A stretch of DNA of 64,000 nt, from NCBI GenBank assembly GCA_029962745.1, contig CM057162.1, forward strand, positions 4,587,559-4,651,558, written 5' to 3'. Positions 33,614 to 44,335 of the stretch are shown in pieces. The stretch comes from Echinometra lucunter. Lineage: Eukaryota; Echinodermata; Echinoidea; Camarodonta; Echinometridae. Numbering within the stretch: position 1 is the stretch's first letter; each line of letters opens with the position of its first letter. The notes below the pieces were generated by a model, which ran no database searches, was not told where the DNA came from, and saw only the letters and a list, made by a program, of their open reading frames with translations. A program made the position numbers and the translations under genes.

Positions 33614-33625
33614 TGCGCATGCGCG
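33614..33625. promoter_or_regulatory. NRF1 consensus site upstream of the 37.7 kb gene
   Basis: TGCGCATGCGCG fits the (T/C)GCGCA(T/C)GCGC(A/G) NRF1 consensus (P3A2 in sea urchin). It lies about 960 bp before the candidate first-exon donor at 34577. Such sites are rare in AT-rich sequence, so a promoter element is plausible but unproven. Confidence 0.35.
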
Positions 33626-33713
33626 TATGACTCACCTTACCGTACTGTGTGTATTGGCGTATCACGCTGCAGGAGGCACATAACGGCATTTTCAAATTCA
33701 AAGTGGTCCTCTT

Positions 33714-33892
33714 AGTGATTGTCTCGTGAGACGAAGGATAATAAAATCGCCGTTTTCGTCTAACTTACACTTTTTCATTCCAAATTATGGTTGGTTTCAG
33801 GGTTTTTTAGTACAAATACAAGTACTCATACACATGTTTCATCTTAGTTTGAGAATTTTTTAAATCAGCTACTCACAAAGTTAGCCAATGCC
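33714..33892. repeat. Dispersed repeat, copy 1 (partner at 52101-52277)
   Basis: GATTGTCTCGTGAGACGAAG and a roughly 175-bp continuation are nearly the same at both places, in the same orientation. The partner lies upstream of the 52.7 kb class B gene. Confidence 0.8.
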
Positions 33893-34299
33893 TTTAACCT
33901 TCTCGATTATCATGACAATCAAAAACTTGTACAATACATGAACCATCTCTGCTCAGAAATCTCTAATCAAAGAACAAAGGCCAACACTGGTTCACATGCT
34001 ATTGACAGAGCATGAACTCTTTAATGAATATTACATTTCCTACAAAGTGACAAGTCAGAATGAACCACTTTTGTGAAGGAGGTACAGCGAAGGAAAACAG
34101 AGCAAAACTGATGAACTCTTTATCATTATTTGTCTTCTCTATCATATTTAGCATGAATGCAAATAGTAAGCATTTTCAAGATAGATTAAACTGTGTGATT
34201 AGTATGAGTGAGAGATAATTTTGTCACAGTGAGAGAGCAACTATTATGGCATATCATAATCGGTTAGCAAGGGTCTAGTCATAAATTCTTAATCAGCTA

Positions 34300-34577
34300 A
34301 ATATCATTCATCATTTTACGTCCAGCCATTCAGAGTGAGACAATGGTGCAGAGTTGTCACACATTTTGTGTTTGATGTGACTGCAAGCAGGACATAGATG
34401 TGATATGTGAGCAAAATCTATCATTATGAATTTAAATGTCATTGTAATCTAGCACGGAAGAAACTGGACTATATCTGCATTTTGAATGATCTGACGATAT
34501 TACTTTATGTAGCTTGGAAGTTTTCACAAAGTTTTACTGGAAGTTCATCGGACCTGACATTAACTGCAAGTTTCTAG
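34300..34577 (+). other. Candidate 5' untranslated first exon of the 37675-40380 gene
   Basis: TTTCTAG|GTAAGT at 34571-34583 is a textbook donor. It would pair with TTTTCAATTGCAG|GC at 37400-37414 across a 2,835-bp intron (34578-37412). The exon start is not defined. Only the splice signals support it. Confidence 0.35.
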
Positions 34578-35097
34578 GTAAGTAGAATACTTAGGATAAG
34601 CTATATGAAGGGCAAGCTTTATTTTCCATTTTTTTAAATTTTTTTATTTTAGGCATGCATTGAAATACAATTTGAGCTCCTGCACCTTTCATCCTATCTT
34701 TTTCTTTTGGCATTCATTTTTTATTAACATGAGTTATGATTTATTGCTATATTGTGCTTTTTGCATGCAATATTGTTTTACCAAGTTTGTTTTTAGCCAG
34801 TTTTTTACAACATAAATATCACTGCCAAACCAGTTAAAATTGTACATAATTCAGCCTTATGGCTGCAAAGTGCAACATCTATAAAACTTTTCAATTCAAT
34901 TCAACTCGATTCAATTAAAAGACAAAGAAAAATACTGCCATATGTTTGGATGTAAAACAATAGGGATTTTTTGACTTGCACGTCGACACAGTGAACTGGT
35001 GCAAGTGACGTATTTTTGTAAGCAGTGCACATACGCAGTGACTGTCCACATGTCCACATGTAGAATGCGTGTTTTTCACATTGTCCTAAATCTCTGA

Positions 35098-35275
35098 TGT
35101 TGCTTTCACACCGAGGTTTGGTCCGGACCTGGTCCGGTCCTGGTCCGGACCAAAACTTGGTGTGAAAGCATTTGGTCCGGACCAAAAAGTTAAAATTTGG
35201 TCCGGACAAAGAGGTGTTTCAGGTCCGGACCAGGTCTGGACCAAAGCACAAAGAATTTGGTCCAGACCAAATGCA
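35098..35275. repeat. GGTCCGGACC-rich fold-back
   Basis: TTTGGTCCGGACC or close variants occur at least seven times. GCTTTCACACC at 35103 and GGTGTGAAAGC at 35159 flank a strong hairpin. A related GGTGTGAAAGC end occurs at 52471. Confidence 0.65.
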
Positions 35276-35754
35276 CTGACCCGTGCAACTTCACGTACGT
35301 GATCGTTAGCGAACAATGGTTTCGAGCAAAACCACTTCAAAATTTCACGTGCTTCATGAGAGGGTGAGTGGTTTCCAGGCCGGACTAAATTTTGACTGCA
35401 GTGGGAAAGGGGGTATAAGTCTGCAAGACAGCTAGTCCTACGTACACTCTTCTATACATTTCTTCATGCTAATCACCTTACCTTTGTATGTGGATGCTTC
35501 TGAAGGCAAGAAACAAATGGACCCAACTGCATTAATCCTGCAACAGAGAAGAGAAGAGCCAAAGTTTAAAACATTTAATCTATACCATCACATTAACTAC
35601 AATTGAACTGATTTAGTCCTGCTGCAGAATAATCCATCAAGTTGCAAAATTTCAGTGATGCATAGCAAAGAATTTTGCAAGAGCAAAGTCCAATATACCT
35701 ATTTTGTGTTGCATCCTAAACACTTGGCTTCAATATTTAACTAGATGAATCCTC

Positions 35755-36495
35755 GACCGCGCACGGTCAAAATTTATGCCTCCGCCATTGCCAGATTGGA
35801 AATATATGGCACATTCATGTTGATTTTTCTATTTTCATGTATAAAATGACATCTTTGACCCTGTGACCCCCAAATCTAATGAGACTATTATGAGACTTCC
35901 ATATGCATACATGAGCCAAATTTGGAGATGAACCGTCACAGAATTGTTAAGTTATTGCGAGAACAAGCAATTTTCATGTATATAATGACCTCTATAACCT
36001 TTGACGTTTAACCTTGAGATCCAGAAATCTAATCCCATCATTGTCCCTCCCATATACATACATTTGCCAAGTATAAAGCTGCTCCATCAAATGGTTGTTG
36101 AGTTATCGCGAGAACGGACCATTTCTATGTACATAATGACCTCTATGTCCTTTGACCTTTGACCTTGAGACCCAAAATTTAATCAGATCATTGTCCCTCC
36201 CATATGCATACATGAGTCAAGTTTGAAGTTGATTGGTCAAATGGTTGTTGAGTTATCGTGAGAACGAGCCTTTTTTATGTGTATTATTATTACCTCAATG
36301 ACCTTGACCTTTGACTTTGAGACTCCAAAAATCTATTCAGATCATTGTCCCTCCCATATGCATACATGAGCCAAGTTTGAAGTTGATCCGTTAAACGGTT
36401 CTTAAGTTATCGCAAGAACGAAAATGGGACGGACGGACGGACGACCCGAAAACATAATGCCTCCGGCAACCACCTACGGTGGGCGGAGGCATGAA
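35755..36495. repeat. Dispersed repeat with four about 150-bp tandem units and a GGACGGACGGACG tract
   Basis: Each unit runs ATGACCTCTATGACC..., CATTGTCCCTCCCATATGCAT, CCAAGTTTGAAG, GTTATCGCGAGAACG. The ends are ATGCCTCCGCC (35780) and ATGCCTCCGGC...GGCGGAGGCAT (36460-36491), forming an inverted cap. TGACCTTTGACC occurs at 36153-36164 and TGACCTTTGACT at 36305-36316. Confidence 0.8.
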
Positions 36496-36597
36496 AATAA
36501 ATCTTCCTTGATCTAATGTCTTGTACTTATACTCATTCCAAAGCCATTAAGGTCTTTCATGTTGCAGTGTTTACTGTCTCTTCTGCAACTACATGTA

Positions 36598-36840
36598 GAT
36601 CATGGCCGTACGCACATAGAGGAGCAGGGGGGGCAATTGCCCCCCTGGAAATTTTTTAAACCCCACTTTTATCTATTTTTTTCCTTACCTTATTTCATTG
36701 AGAATTTCCCCAAATTCCACCCAAAATGTGCACTAGATCGTTCAATTTCAATTCTAAAAATGCAAAAGCTCCCACTCGGTCGGTTCACTCCCTCGCTTGC
36801 TTGTTCCCTCAAATATTGAATATCTTCTAGCCCCCCTAGG
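36598..36840. mobile_element. Dispersed GGGGGCAATTGCCCCC-type repeat, copy 1
   Basis: It begins ATCATGGCCGTACGCAC and contains GGGGGCAATTGCCCCCC, then TTTCATTGAGAATTTCC, then CACTCCCTCGCTTGC. The same order is found at 46858-47110. Non-coding. Confidence 0.7.
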
Positions 36841-36946
36841 AAAAATTTCCTCCATATGGTCTTGATGTAGATCAAATTATTTTCTGTTTCTGAGTCAAGA
36901 ACCAAAAATTCTAAACTTCCCTGATCTATCCAATTTTGAGCACTAC

Positions 36947-37195
36947 CATCATTTGCAAAAGTTTAAGACCACCCGGGCATTTGTGGGTAATTCAATAATT
37001 TGATATACATTCTTTTGTCTCAATGAATGATTACATAACATGTTTACTACAGTAGTCAGTAGCACAAGAGTAATGGTATAAGCCCATATGAATGCGTTGA
37101 AAGTAAGTGTATGTCTGAAAAATAAATATGTTTAACTTTGTTTTTTCTTAGAGTTATTGCATTTTGGAAGAGTGGTCTTACACTTTTGCGGGATG
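36947..37195. mobile_element. Tc1-like MITE with AAAAGTTTAAGACCAC ends
   Basis: GCAAAAGTTTAAGACCACCC on the left faces GAGTGGTCTTACACTTTTGC on the right, as inverted repeats of about 22 bp. AAAAGTxTAAGACCA-type ends recall Tc1/mariner. Exact termini are uncertain. Confidence 0.55.
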
Positions 37196-37335
37196 TTAAC
37201 TCATATACCTCAAAACACAGGGTTACAATGTAATACCTTCTGGCTCTCAGCAGAGGATATCGTCTGTTTGGAGCCAGAATGGCATTAAGTCTGTATAGAT
37301 TGATATGAGTTAATGCCCTTCTGGATATATGATTT
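37196..37335. repeat. Dispersed repeat that shows the pre-insertion state of the MITE site at 62781
   Basis: GAGCCAGAATGGCATTAAGT at 37271-37290, followed by CTGTATAGATTGATATGAGT, aligns with the two halves flanking the MITE at 62761-62784 and 63194-63235. Confidence 0.75.
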
Positions 37336-37410
37336 ACCACTAAGACTTTTTCAAAGAATCTGTTAATGCTGATGGAAACGTAACTTAAATATCCATTTCT
37401 TTTCAATTGC

Positions 37411-37674
37411 AGGCTTCCAAGTGTCACATTGCCAAGTTTTCAGCGACTGCTCCACGATCAACTAACCAAGTCATATATTCAGCCTTCTGGCAGAAGCCAA
37501 GCTCATCAAGGAAGGGCAACAGTTACTCCATGCCACGCCACCTACAGACATTAAATGATTTTGCAGGATAGTCCTCATCATTGTTGAATTTCTACTGACT
37601 CTAAAACAAAGCATCTCTCCAATCCACTTCATTACAAGTAATTTGAAGGAAATTTGATTATTGTTGAAGTTGTC
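37411..37674 (+). other. Splice acceptor and 5' leader of the large class A gene
   Basis: The pyrimidine-rich CCATTTCTTTTCAATTGCAG precedes GCTTCC at 37413. No repeat interrupts the leader. ATGs occur before the chosen start but their frames are short. Confidence 0.45.
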
Positions 37675-40380
37675 ATGATGTCATACCCAAATAGTCATGA
37701 ACTATCTATTGATGCATCAGACCTGGCCATAGGCAGTGGGATCGAAAAATGCCTCATAGGCTGTGGTATACTTTTTGTTTTTGTTACATTTGTAAAGGAA
37801 ATACATTTACATACAATCGCAAAAAATAGAATCATAGATATGAAAATCTTACTCAATGAACTACAGCTGGAAAACTCAGAGTTAGTATCAGAACAAAGTA
37901 AACTTACGAAAGAGGTCAATGAAACTCTCTCACTACTATGGGAAAAGGAAACTGCATTTCAAGAACTAGAAACTCAGCACAGCGACACTTGCTCAAAATT
38001 ACAGTCCTCCTTACAAGATTCCTCAAAACTTGAATCTAAGGAGAGAGAGACAAAATTAAAATTACAAGAATCTGAGAAAAATCTTGAGAAAAATCTTGAG
38101 AAATCAGTATATTCCTTCAGGGAAAAGACGGCTGCATTCTTACAATTAGAATCTCAGGAGAGAGAAACCAACTCAAGATTACAAGAATGTGAGAAACGTC
38201 TTGAGAAATCAGAATCCTCCCTAAAGGAAATCAAAGCTGCATATTCTAACCTAGAAACTATACAGAAAGAAACAACCTCAAAATCAAAAAAATGTGAAGA
38301 ATTTCTCATGAAGACACAGTCTTTCTTGGAAGAAAAACAAACTGCATACTCAAGGTTGAAATCTAAAGAAACAGAAGTCAACTCTAGATTACAAGAACGT
38401 GAGAAAAAACTTGAGAAATCAGAATCCTCCCTGAAGCAATCCCAAGCTGAATACTCAAAAATGAAATTAAAACAGAAAGAGACAGAATCAAAATTAAATC
38501 AATGTGAGGAATTTCTCAAAGAGAAACAGTCCTTCTTGGAAGACATACAAACTGCATACTCAAAATTGAAATCTAAAGATACGAAAACCATTTCAAGATT
38601 ACAAGAATGTGAGAGACTTCTTGAGAAATCAGAATCCTCCCTCAAGGAAAAGACAGATGAATACTCAAAATTAGAATCTAAGGAAACAGAAATCAACTCA
38701 AGATTACAAGAATGTGAGAAAAATCTTGAGAAATCAGAATTCTCCCTCAGGGAAAAGACAGATGCATACTTACAATTAGAATCTCAGGAGAGAGAAACCA
38801 ACTCAAAATTACAAGAATGTGTATCATCCCATAAGAAATGGAAAGAAGCATACTTACAATTAGAATCTAAGGAGAGACAAACCAACTCAAGTTTACAAGA
38901 ATGTAAGAAAGATCTTAAAAAATCAGAATCCTCCTTCAAGATACACGAAGCTGCATATGCAAAATTAAACACTAAAGAGAGAGAAACCACATCAAAATTA
39001 CAAGAATGTGAGAAAAATCTTAAGAAATCAGAATTCTCCCTCAGGGAAAAGACGGATGCATACTTACAATTAGAATCTCAGGATAGAGATACGAACTCAA
39101 GATTACAAGAATGTGAGAAAAATCTTGAGAAATTAGAATTCTCCCTCAGGGAAAAGACGGATGCATACTTACAATTAGAATCTCAGGAGAGAGAAACCAA
39201 CTCAAGATTACAAGAATGTGAGAAAAATCTTGAGAAATCAAAATCATCCCTTAAGAAATGGAAAGAAGCATACTTACATTTAGAATCTAAGGAGAGACAA
39301 ACCAACTCAAGTTTACAAGAATGTAAGAAAGATCTTAAAAAATCAGAATCCTCCTTCAAGATACACGAAGCTGCATATGCAAAATTAAAAACTAAAGAGA
39401 GAGAAACCACATCAAAATTACAAGAATGTGAGAAAAATCTTGAGAAATCAGAATTCTCCCTCAGGGAAAAGACGGATGCATACTTACAATTAGAATCTCA
39501 GGAGAGAGATACGAACTCAAGATTACAAGAATGTGAGAAAAATCTTGAGAAATCAGAATTCTCCCTCAGGGAAAAGACGGATGCATACTTACAATTAGAA
39601 TCTCAGGAGAGAGAAACCAACTCAAGATTACAAGAATGTGAGAAAAATCTTGAGAAATCAAAATCATCCCTTCAGAAATGGCAAGAAGCATACTTACAAT
39701 TAGAATTTAAAGAGAGACAAACCAACTCAAGTTTACAAGAATGTAAGAAAGATCTTAAAAAATCAGAATCCTCCTTCAAGATACACGAAGCTGCATATGC
39801 AAAATTAAAAACTAAAGAGAGAGAAACCAAATCAAAATTACAAGAATGTGAGAAAAATCTTGAGAAATCAGAATCCTCCCTAAAGCAAAAGCAAGCTGCA
39901 TACTCAAAATTAAAAACTAAAGAGAAAGAATGCAACTCAAAATTACAAGAATCTCAGCAATCTCTCAATGCAATCAGAACTGCATTTTCAGAATTAGAAA
40001 CTAAAGAGAGAGATGCAAATGCAAAATTTTCAGAATTAGAAACTAAAGAGAGAGAGACAAATGCAAAATTACAGGAAAGTACAAGAAAAAATGAAGAGCT
40101 TCAAGCCTCTCTCAGTGCACTTCAAGTTGCATATGATGACTTAGATCTAAGGGAGGTTGAGAGAGAGTCTAACTCAAACACAACTACTGAACCTCAATCA
40201 CTCAATGATGCTAGAGACAAAATAGCCTGTAGTATATGTTGTACAGTGCAAAAAGAATGCGTTCTCAACCCGTGTGGGCACATGCTCTGCAACGCATGCC
40301 ATCAGCGAATCCATTCTGGCAACAATCGCTGTCCAACTTGCCGAACGACAATCGAATCTAGTATCAAAATATATTTTTAA
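37675..40380 (+). CDS. Class A membrane-anchored coiled-coil RING protein with expanded rod
   Basis: A single exon of 901 codons. Starts at 37675 and 37678 are equivalent (Met-Met); an upstream in-frame TTG is not a eukaryotic start. Residues 1-25 are a short N-terminus, 26-40 a hydrophobic span (CLIGCGILFVFVTFV), then KEIHLH. Residues 60-835 are coiled coil in more than 20 repeats of 35 residues (five heptads) with RLQECEKNLEKSE and AYLQLESQERETN landmarks. Between about 38840 and 39840 four-unit blocks repeat with a period of exactly 420 bp (140 residues). The RING is at 852-889 with all eight ligands, and the 12-residue tail ends KIYF. The predicted role is a membrane-anchored ubiquitin ligase on a long cytosolic rod. 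Rod length probably varies between alleles. Confidence 0.87.
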   Translation: MMSYPNSHELSIDASDLAIGSGIEKCLIGCGILFVFVTFVKEIHLHTIAKNRIIDMKILLNELQLENSELVSEQSKLTKEVNETLSLLWEKETAFQELETQHSDTCSKLQSSLQDSSKLESKERETKLKLQESEKNLEKNLEKSVYSFREKTAAFLQLESQERETNSRLQECEKRLEKSESSLKEIKAAYSNLETIQKETTSKSKKCEEFLMKTQSFLEEKQTAYSRLKSKETEVNSRLQEREKKLEKSESSLKQSQAEYSKMKLKQKETESKLNQCEEFLKEKQSFLEDIQTAYSKLKSKDTKTISRLQECERLLEKSESSLKEKTDEYSKLESKETEINSRLQECEKNLEKSEFSLREKTDAYLQLESQERETNSKLQECVSSHKKWKEAYLQLESKERQTNSSLQECKKDLKKSESSFKIHEAAYAKLNTKERETTSKLQECEKNLKKSEFSLREKTDAYLQLESQDRDTNSRLQECEKNLEKLEFSLREKTDAYLQLESQERETNSRLQECEKNLEKSKSSLKKWKEAYLHLESKERQTNSSLQECKKDLKKSESSFKIHEAAYAKLKTKERETTSKLQECEKNLEKSEFSLREKTDAYLQLESQERDTNSRLQECEKNLEKSEFSLREKTDAYLQLESQERETNSRLQECEKNLEKSKSSLQKWQEAYLQLEFKERQTNSSLQECKKDLKKSESSFKIHEAAYAKLKTKERETKSKLQECEKNLEKSESSLKQKQAAYSKLKTKEKECNSKLQESQQSLNAIRTAFSELETKERDANAKFSELETKERETNAKLQESTRKNEELQASLSALQVAYDDLDLREVERESNSNTTTEPQSLNDARDKIACSICCTVQKECVLNPCGHMLCNACHQRIHSGNNRCPTCRTTIESSIKIYF

Positions 40381-40504
40381 AGTTTCTTCAACTTTTTTTA
40401 TACATCTTACAAAAGGGCAACATGAAAAACATTCACTGCTAACTGAACAGGAAGAAATTTTTTTTTCTAAAAGTTGTACATGTAAAAGATTTTGGTATGC
40501 TTTC

Positions 40505-40915
40505 CAAAAACAATAAGTTGTTGTTTACATGTATCTAAAGACTTTGTTATTCTTTGAAAAAAAAAGTTGTTGTACATGTATCTAAAGACTTTGTTATTCT
40601 TTGAAAAAAAAAGTTGTTGTACATGTATCTAAAGACTTTGTTATTCTTTGAAAAATAAGTTGTTGTACATGTATCTAAAGACTTTGTTATTCTTTGAAAA
40701 AAAAAAGTTGTTGTACATGTATCTAAAGACTTTGTTATTCTTTGAAAAAAAAAGTTGTTGTACATGTATCTAAAGACTTTGTTATTCTTTGAAAAAAAAA
40801 GTTGTTGTACATGTATCTAAAGACTTTGTTATTCTTTGAAAAAAAAAGTTGTTGTACATGTATCTAAAGACTTTGTTATTCTTTAGAAAAAAAAAGTTGT
40901 TGTACATGTATATCA
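40505..40915. repeat. 47-bp minisatellite just after the large class A gene
   Basis: Eight full copies and one partial copy of a 45-48-bp unit (GTTGTTGTACATGTATCTAA, then AGACTTTGTTATTCTTTG, then an A run). Copies differ mainly in A-run length. A candidate signal ATTAAA lies beyond it at 40946-40951, so the array may lie in the 3' untranslated region. Confidence 0.93.
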
Positions 40916-41020
40916 AGACTTCATTCCACTTCTTTTTTTTTAATCATTAAAGTAAAAGACTTGAAAGTTTATTTGTCTAAGTGAAAACTTAATGATGCAT
41001 GTCGACTCCTAGTCAACTTT

Positions 41021-41240
41021 AAGGCCACGTCACATATTAGCGATTCGAGCTAACGAATGCCTAACGAACGGCTATTTTTTCTAAGTCCAGATACGCTCAA
41101 ATATGCTAAAATTCTTGGCCACAATAGGGTTCTGAAGGTCCCGTCACGTATTAACTACTTTGAGCGTATCTGGACTTTAAAAAAATAGCCGTTCGTTAGG
41201 TATTCGTTAGCTCGATTCGCTAATACGTGACGGGGCCCTT
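41021..41240. mobile_element. Short fold-back element with about 65-bp arms
   Basis: Left AAGGCCACGTCACATATTAG and CTAACGAACGGCTATTTTTT face right AAAAAATAGCCGTTCGTTAG and CTAATACGTGACGGGGCCCTT. Nothing coding lies between the arms. Confidence 0.75.
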
Positions 41241-42559
41241 AGTAAAAACTTTAACCCATTAACTACTGCATTCTTTCATTCCCATAGTCTTAATGCAGGG
41301 TCAATTCGGTTCCAGTCAAGACTTGTCCTACCTTATACCAGTACCACAATGACCAAGGGGGTGTTTCACAAAGACTAAGATTGACTAAAATCACACTTAA
41401 CTATGGCTTACTATTCATGCCAGTTTTTTTTCGCCATGGATCTCTTAAGGGATTTGCAAATCATGGTCACAAATCTACAGAATTGACTATTTTTTATAAT
41501 TCATTGATGGAGAAAACAAAAAATGTAAATTCTGCAAATATGTGACAATGATTTGCACATTCCTTGAGAGACCGATGGTGAAAGCAAACAGTGGCATGAA
41601 TGGCCTGCCATAGGAAAGTGTTGTTTTAGTGAAACACCACCCAAACCTTCTTTTTCCCCATGAAGATGCTGCCTTTATAGAACCAGCTATCAATTTTTGT
41701 ACCTTTGTTATTTTGTAGTAGGAAATATTTCAAGTACATATAATTTCATCATGATTTGTAGTACGGGGCCCGTATTTAATTCTGTCTTCAAGAATTAAAC
41801 AACTTTAAAATCAACTCGCGTGCAATTTCGAAAGCCTATTGCACTGCCCGTACAAATCATGTTTGGATTACGCAATAAGCCAGTGTAAAGTCTGTACATT
41901 TCTAAAAGTGATAGACAGAGCTATGAAGTTGCCTTAAGTTGATTTTTCCAAAGTAGTTTTTATCCTGTTGTCAGATATATGATTATTTTATTCAGTTTAT
42001 AGTATGAGACAAAATACCTAGCCAACTTTGGTATTCAATTAACTTTTGGCTAAGTATTTGACCTTACAGAGACAGCTTCTTATGGGATGTCATAATTGGC
42101 TGGTGTGTAGCTTTAATATACATCACCGATCACTTTCATCTGCATACAAAGTATATTCTATCTGCCAATTCAGTGCAACATGTTTATTACATGCTATTTT
42201 GGTCACAATGGTTATCAGCAAGTATTTTGCCATATAAAATTTTTCCTAAAGTAAAATGCTTAGATGTGATCTGACTGTGAGATAAGCCATTTAAAAGCCA
42301 AGCCATGCATGCAAAGTTCAGTACTTATTAAGTCCACCTATACTGAATTGAATACAGCCCCTGGTTTATATCCCAACCCTGAAAATAATGTTGAAAATCT
42401 TCAAATCTTTCTCATTCTAAAAAAAAAAAATCTACGTAAAGCATGCATGTATTCTACTTTCCTTATTCGCCTTGCAATAATTCAGTTTTCTTCCTGGAAT
42501 AATGTTGACATCATTTTGTATACTCGTCTGAAATTATTTCCATGTTTATTCCATGTTGT
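41241..42559. other. Gene-free stretch
   Basis: Contains a TTAACCCATTAACTACTGCA fragment at 41252-41320 of the dispersed family also seen at 3811, 4366, 46437 and 59705. No gene seen. Confidence 0.4.
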
Positions 42560-42930
42560 AAATGAAAGAAAATATTGTTCTACTGTTACGTAAAGTATGT
42601 AACTTTTGTTTCATATCTTATGTTTATGTATGTTACATCTGTACAAAAACTTTTAGAAGAAAATAGTGTTCTACTGTTACATAGAGTACGTAACTTTTGT
42701 TTCATATTTTGTTTATGTATGTTACATCTGTACAAAAACTCTTAGAAGAAAATATTGTTCTACTGTTACGTACAGTATGTAACTTTTGTTTGATATTTTG
42801 TTTATGTAGGTTACATCTTTATAAAAACTCTTAGAAGAAAATATTGTTCTACTGATACGTAGTGTATGTAACTTTTGTTTCATATGTTATGGTATGTAGG
42901 TTACATATGTACAAAACCTCTTAGAAGAAC
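42560..42930. repeat. About 90-bp tandem repeat, four copies
   Basis: The unit GTTCTACTGTTACGT, GTATGTAACTTTTGTTTCAT, GTTACATCTGTACAAAAAC, TTAGAAGAAAATA repeats with starts at about 42578, 42669, 42758 and 42848. Copies are 85-95% alike by eye. Confidence 0.9.
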
Positions 42931-44171
42931 ATTTTTTTAAATGAAAGGTCTATCTTGTTTACACAAAACAAATAAATTGACTGACAAATGAATAAATGTT
43001 CAATGTAAAGGTCAATTACAAAAGTTTACATTAATGTCTTATGCGGAACAAAGCCATGATTATTTCTGGCATTTATCATTCAAATAATAGTGGGCAAGTC
43101 CAAGTCATTTCGTGTCCCATGTATTACAGACATCATCTAAAACTCTAGTATCTGATTACTGCATAAGTCTGATAGCCCTACTAATGTGTGGATTGGATGA
43201 AATATCAAGTTAAATCTTATTTTCATGTCAATTCATATTCATAATTCCCCTCTAAAGTTCCATAATACTTCATAATGTAATTATGAGTGAATTCTAAAAT
43301 TAATATAAAACATTTCATTTTTAAAGAAAATACCTTAGTGTGTGAGAATTTTACTGAGAAAAGATGACTGACTTGATACTAACAACTGTTTCCACATCAA
43401 ATTTTACAATGTATTAGGAAACTGTATATCTTTGTCAATTAGGACGTTGTTATGTTTTTAAGGGACTATTACTTTCTCTTATCATTTCAGTACAGTGATA
43501 TGGAAGAAAAACACATTAAAGTTTATCTTGTAAATCTAACTCCTGAGTTGATCTTAGATTCATCTAAAATTCTGCATATACATATGCATGCAAAAAGGGT
43601 TGATAAACTCTCATGGCAAATGCCACCCAAATGTCAGTTATTTACAGTGATAATCTTATTTGTACACAGAATGCATAGAAAAATTGTCATCGATGTTTTA
43701 CATAACGTTTTTAAATGGATCCCTTCATTTGCACAGAAATTTAGATTTGTTTTTTTTAGATAATCTATTTATGCGTACTTTCTTATCAAGAAGAAAAAAA
43801 TGATATGTACATATATATATAATACTTAATCTTTTCTGTAATTATTCTTATGAAATCTAATTGTATTTGGGGTTTTTCTGTTGGAAATGAATAAACAAAA
43901 ATTTGAATTTTAATACATATATGTTTATAGCCATTTCTTCATTGATGAAAAATGTTTTGATTGAAAAAAAAATACACTATGAATCTTCTAAAGATATATA
44001 ATGTAAAAACAAATATATCAATGTACATATACATTTTTCCATGATCTATATTTCATTTATACGTAAATTCATAATAAAAAAACACATTTTACAGAGCTGA
44101 TAACTTTGGTACATTTAATTACCATTGAGTTACTTGTATGTAAGGGAATTAGTTAATACAGAAGTGGAACT
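42931..44171. other. Gene-free AT-rich stretch
   Basis: A 103-codon frame at 43452-43763 has no recognisable domain, no paralogue here and ordinary AT-rich composition, so I do not call it a gene. Confidence 0.4.
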
Positions 44172-44335
44172 GTTAGGCACCTTATCAAAATTCAGCGTCA
44201 ATTTGGAACACAGCATTTAGCATCTTTCCTGCTCAGTGTCTTTTCCCCTCCGATCCTCCCTTTTCTCCATAGACAAAATATCAGGGGATCAGGAAAGCCG
44301 ATGTAAAAGAAACGGCCACAGAGAAGATGATCAAA
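44172..44335. repeat. Dispersed repeat, inverted partner of 13021-13180
   Basis: Shares GGCACCTTATC, GCTCAGTGTCTTTTCCCCTC and GGGGATCAGGAAAGC with the reverse complement of 13021-13180. Confidence 0.65.

Noticed and set aside
37695..39935. Serine/phenylalanine-rich minus-strand frames opposite the large class A gene
   Set aside because: Shadows of the repetitive coiled-coil coding sequence; they repeat with the same period.
40547..40765. Minus-strand repeat protein with TTTFFFQRITKSLD units
   Set aside because: Translation of the 47-bp minisatellite.
43452..43763. 103-codon frame
   Set aside because: No recognisable domain, no paralogue in the window, AT-rich composition like its surroundings.
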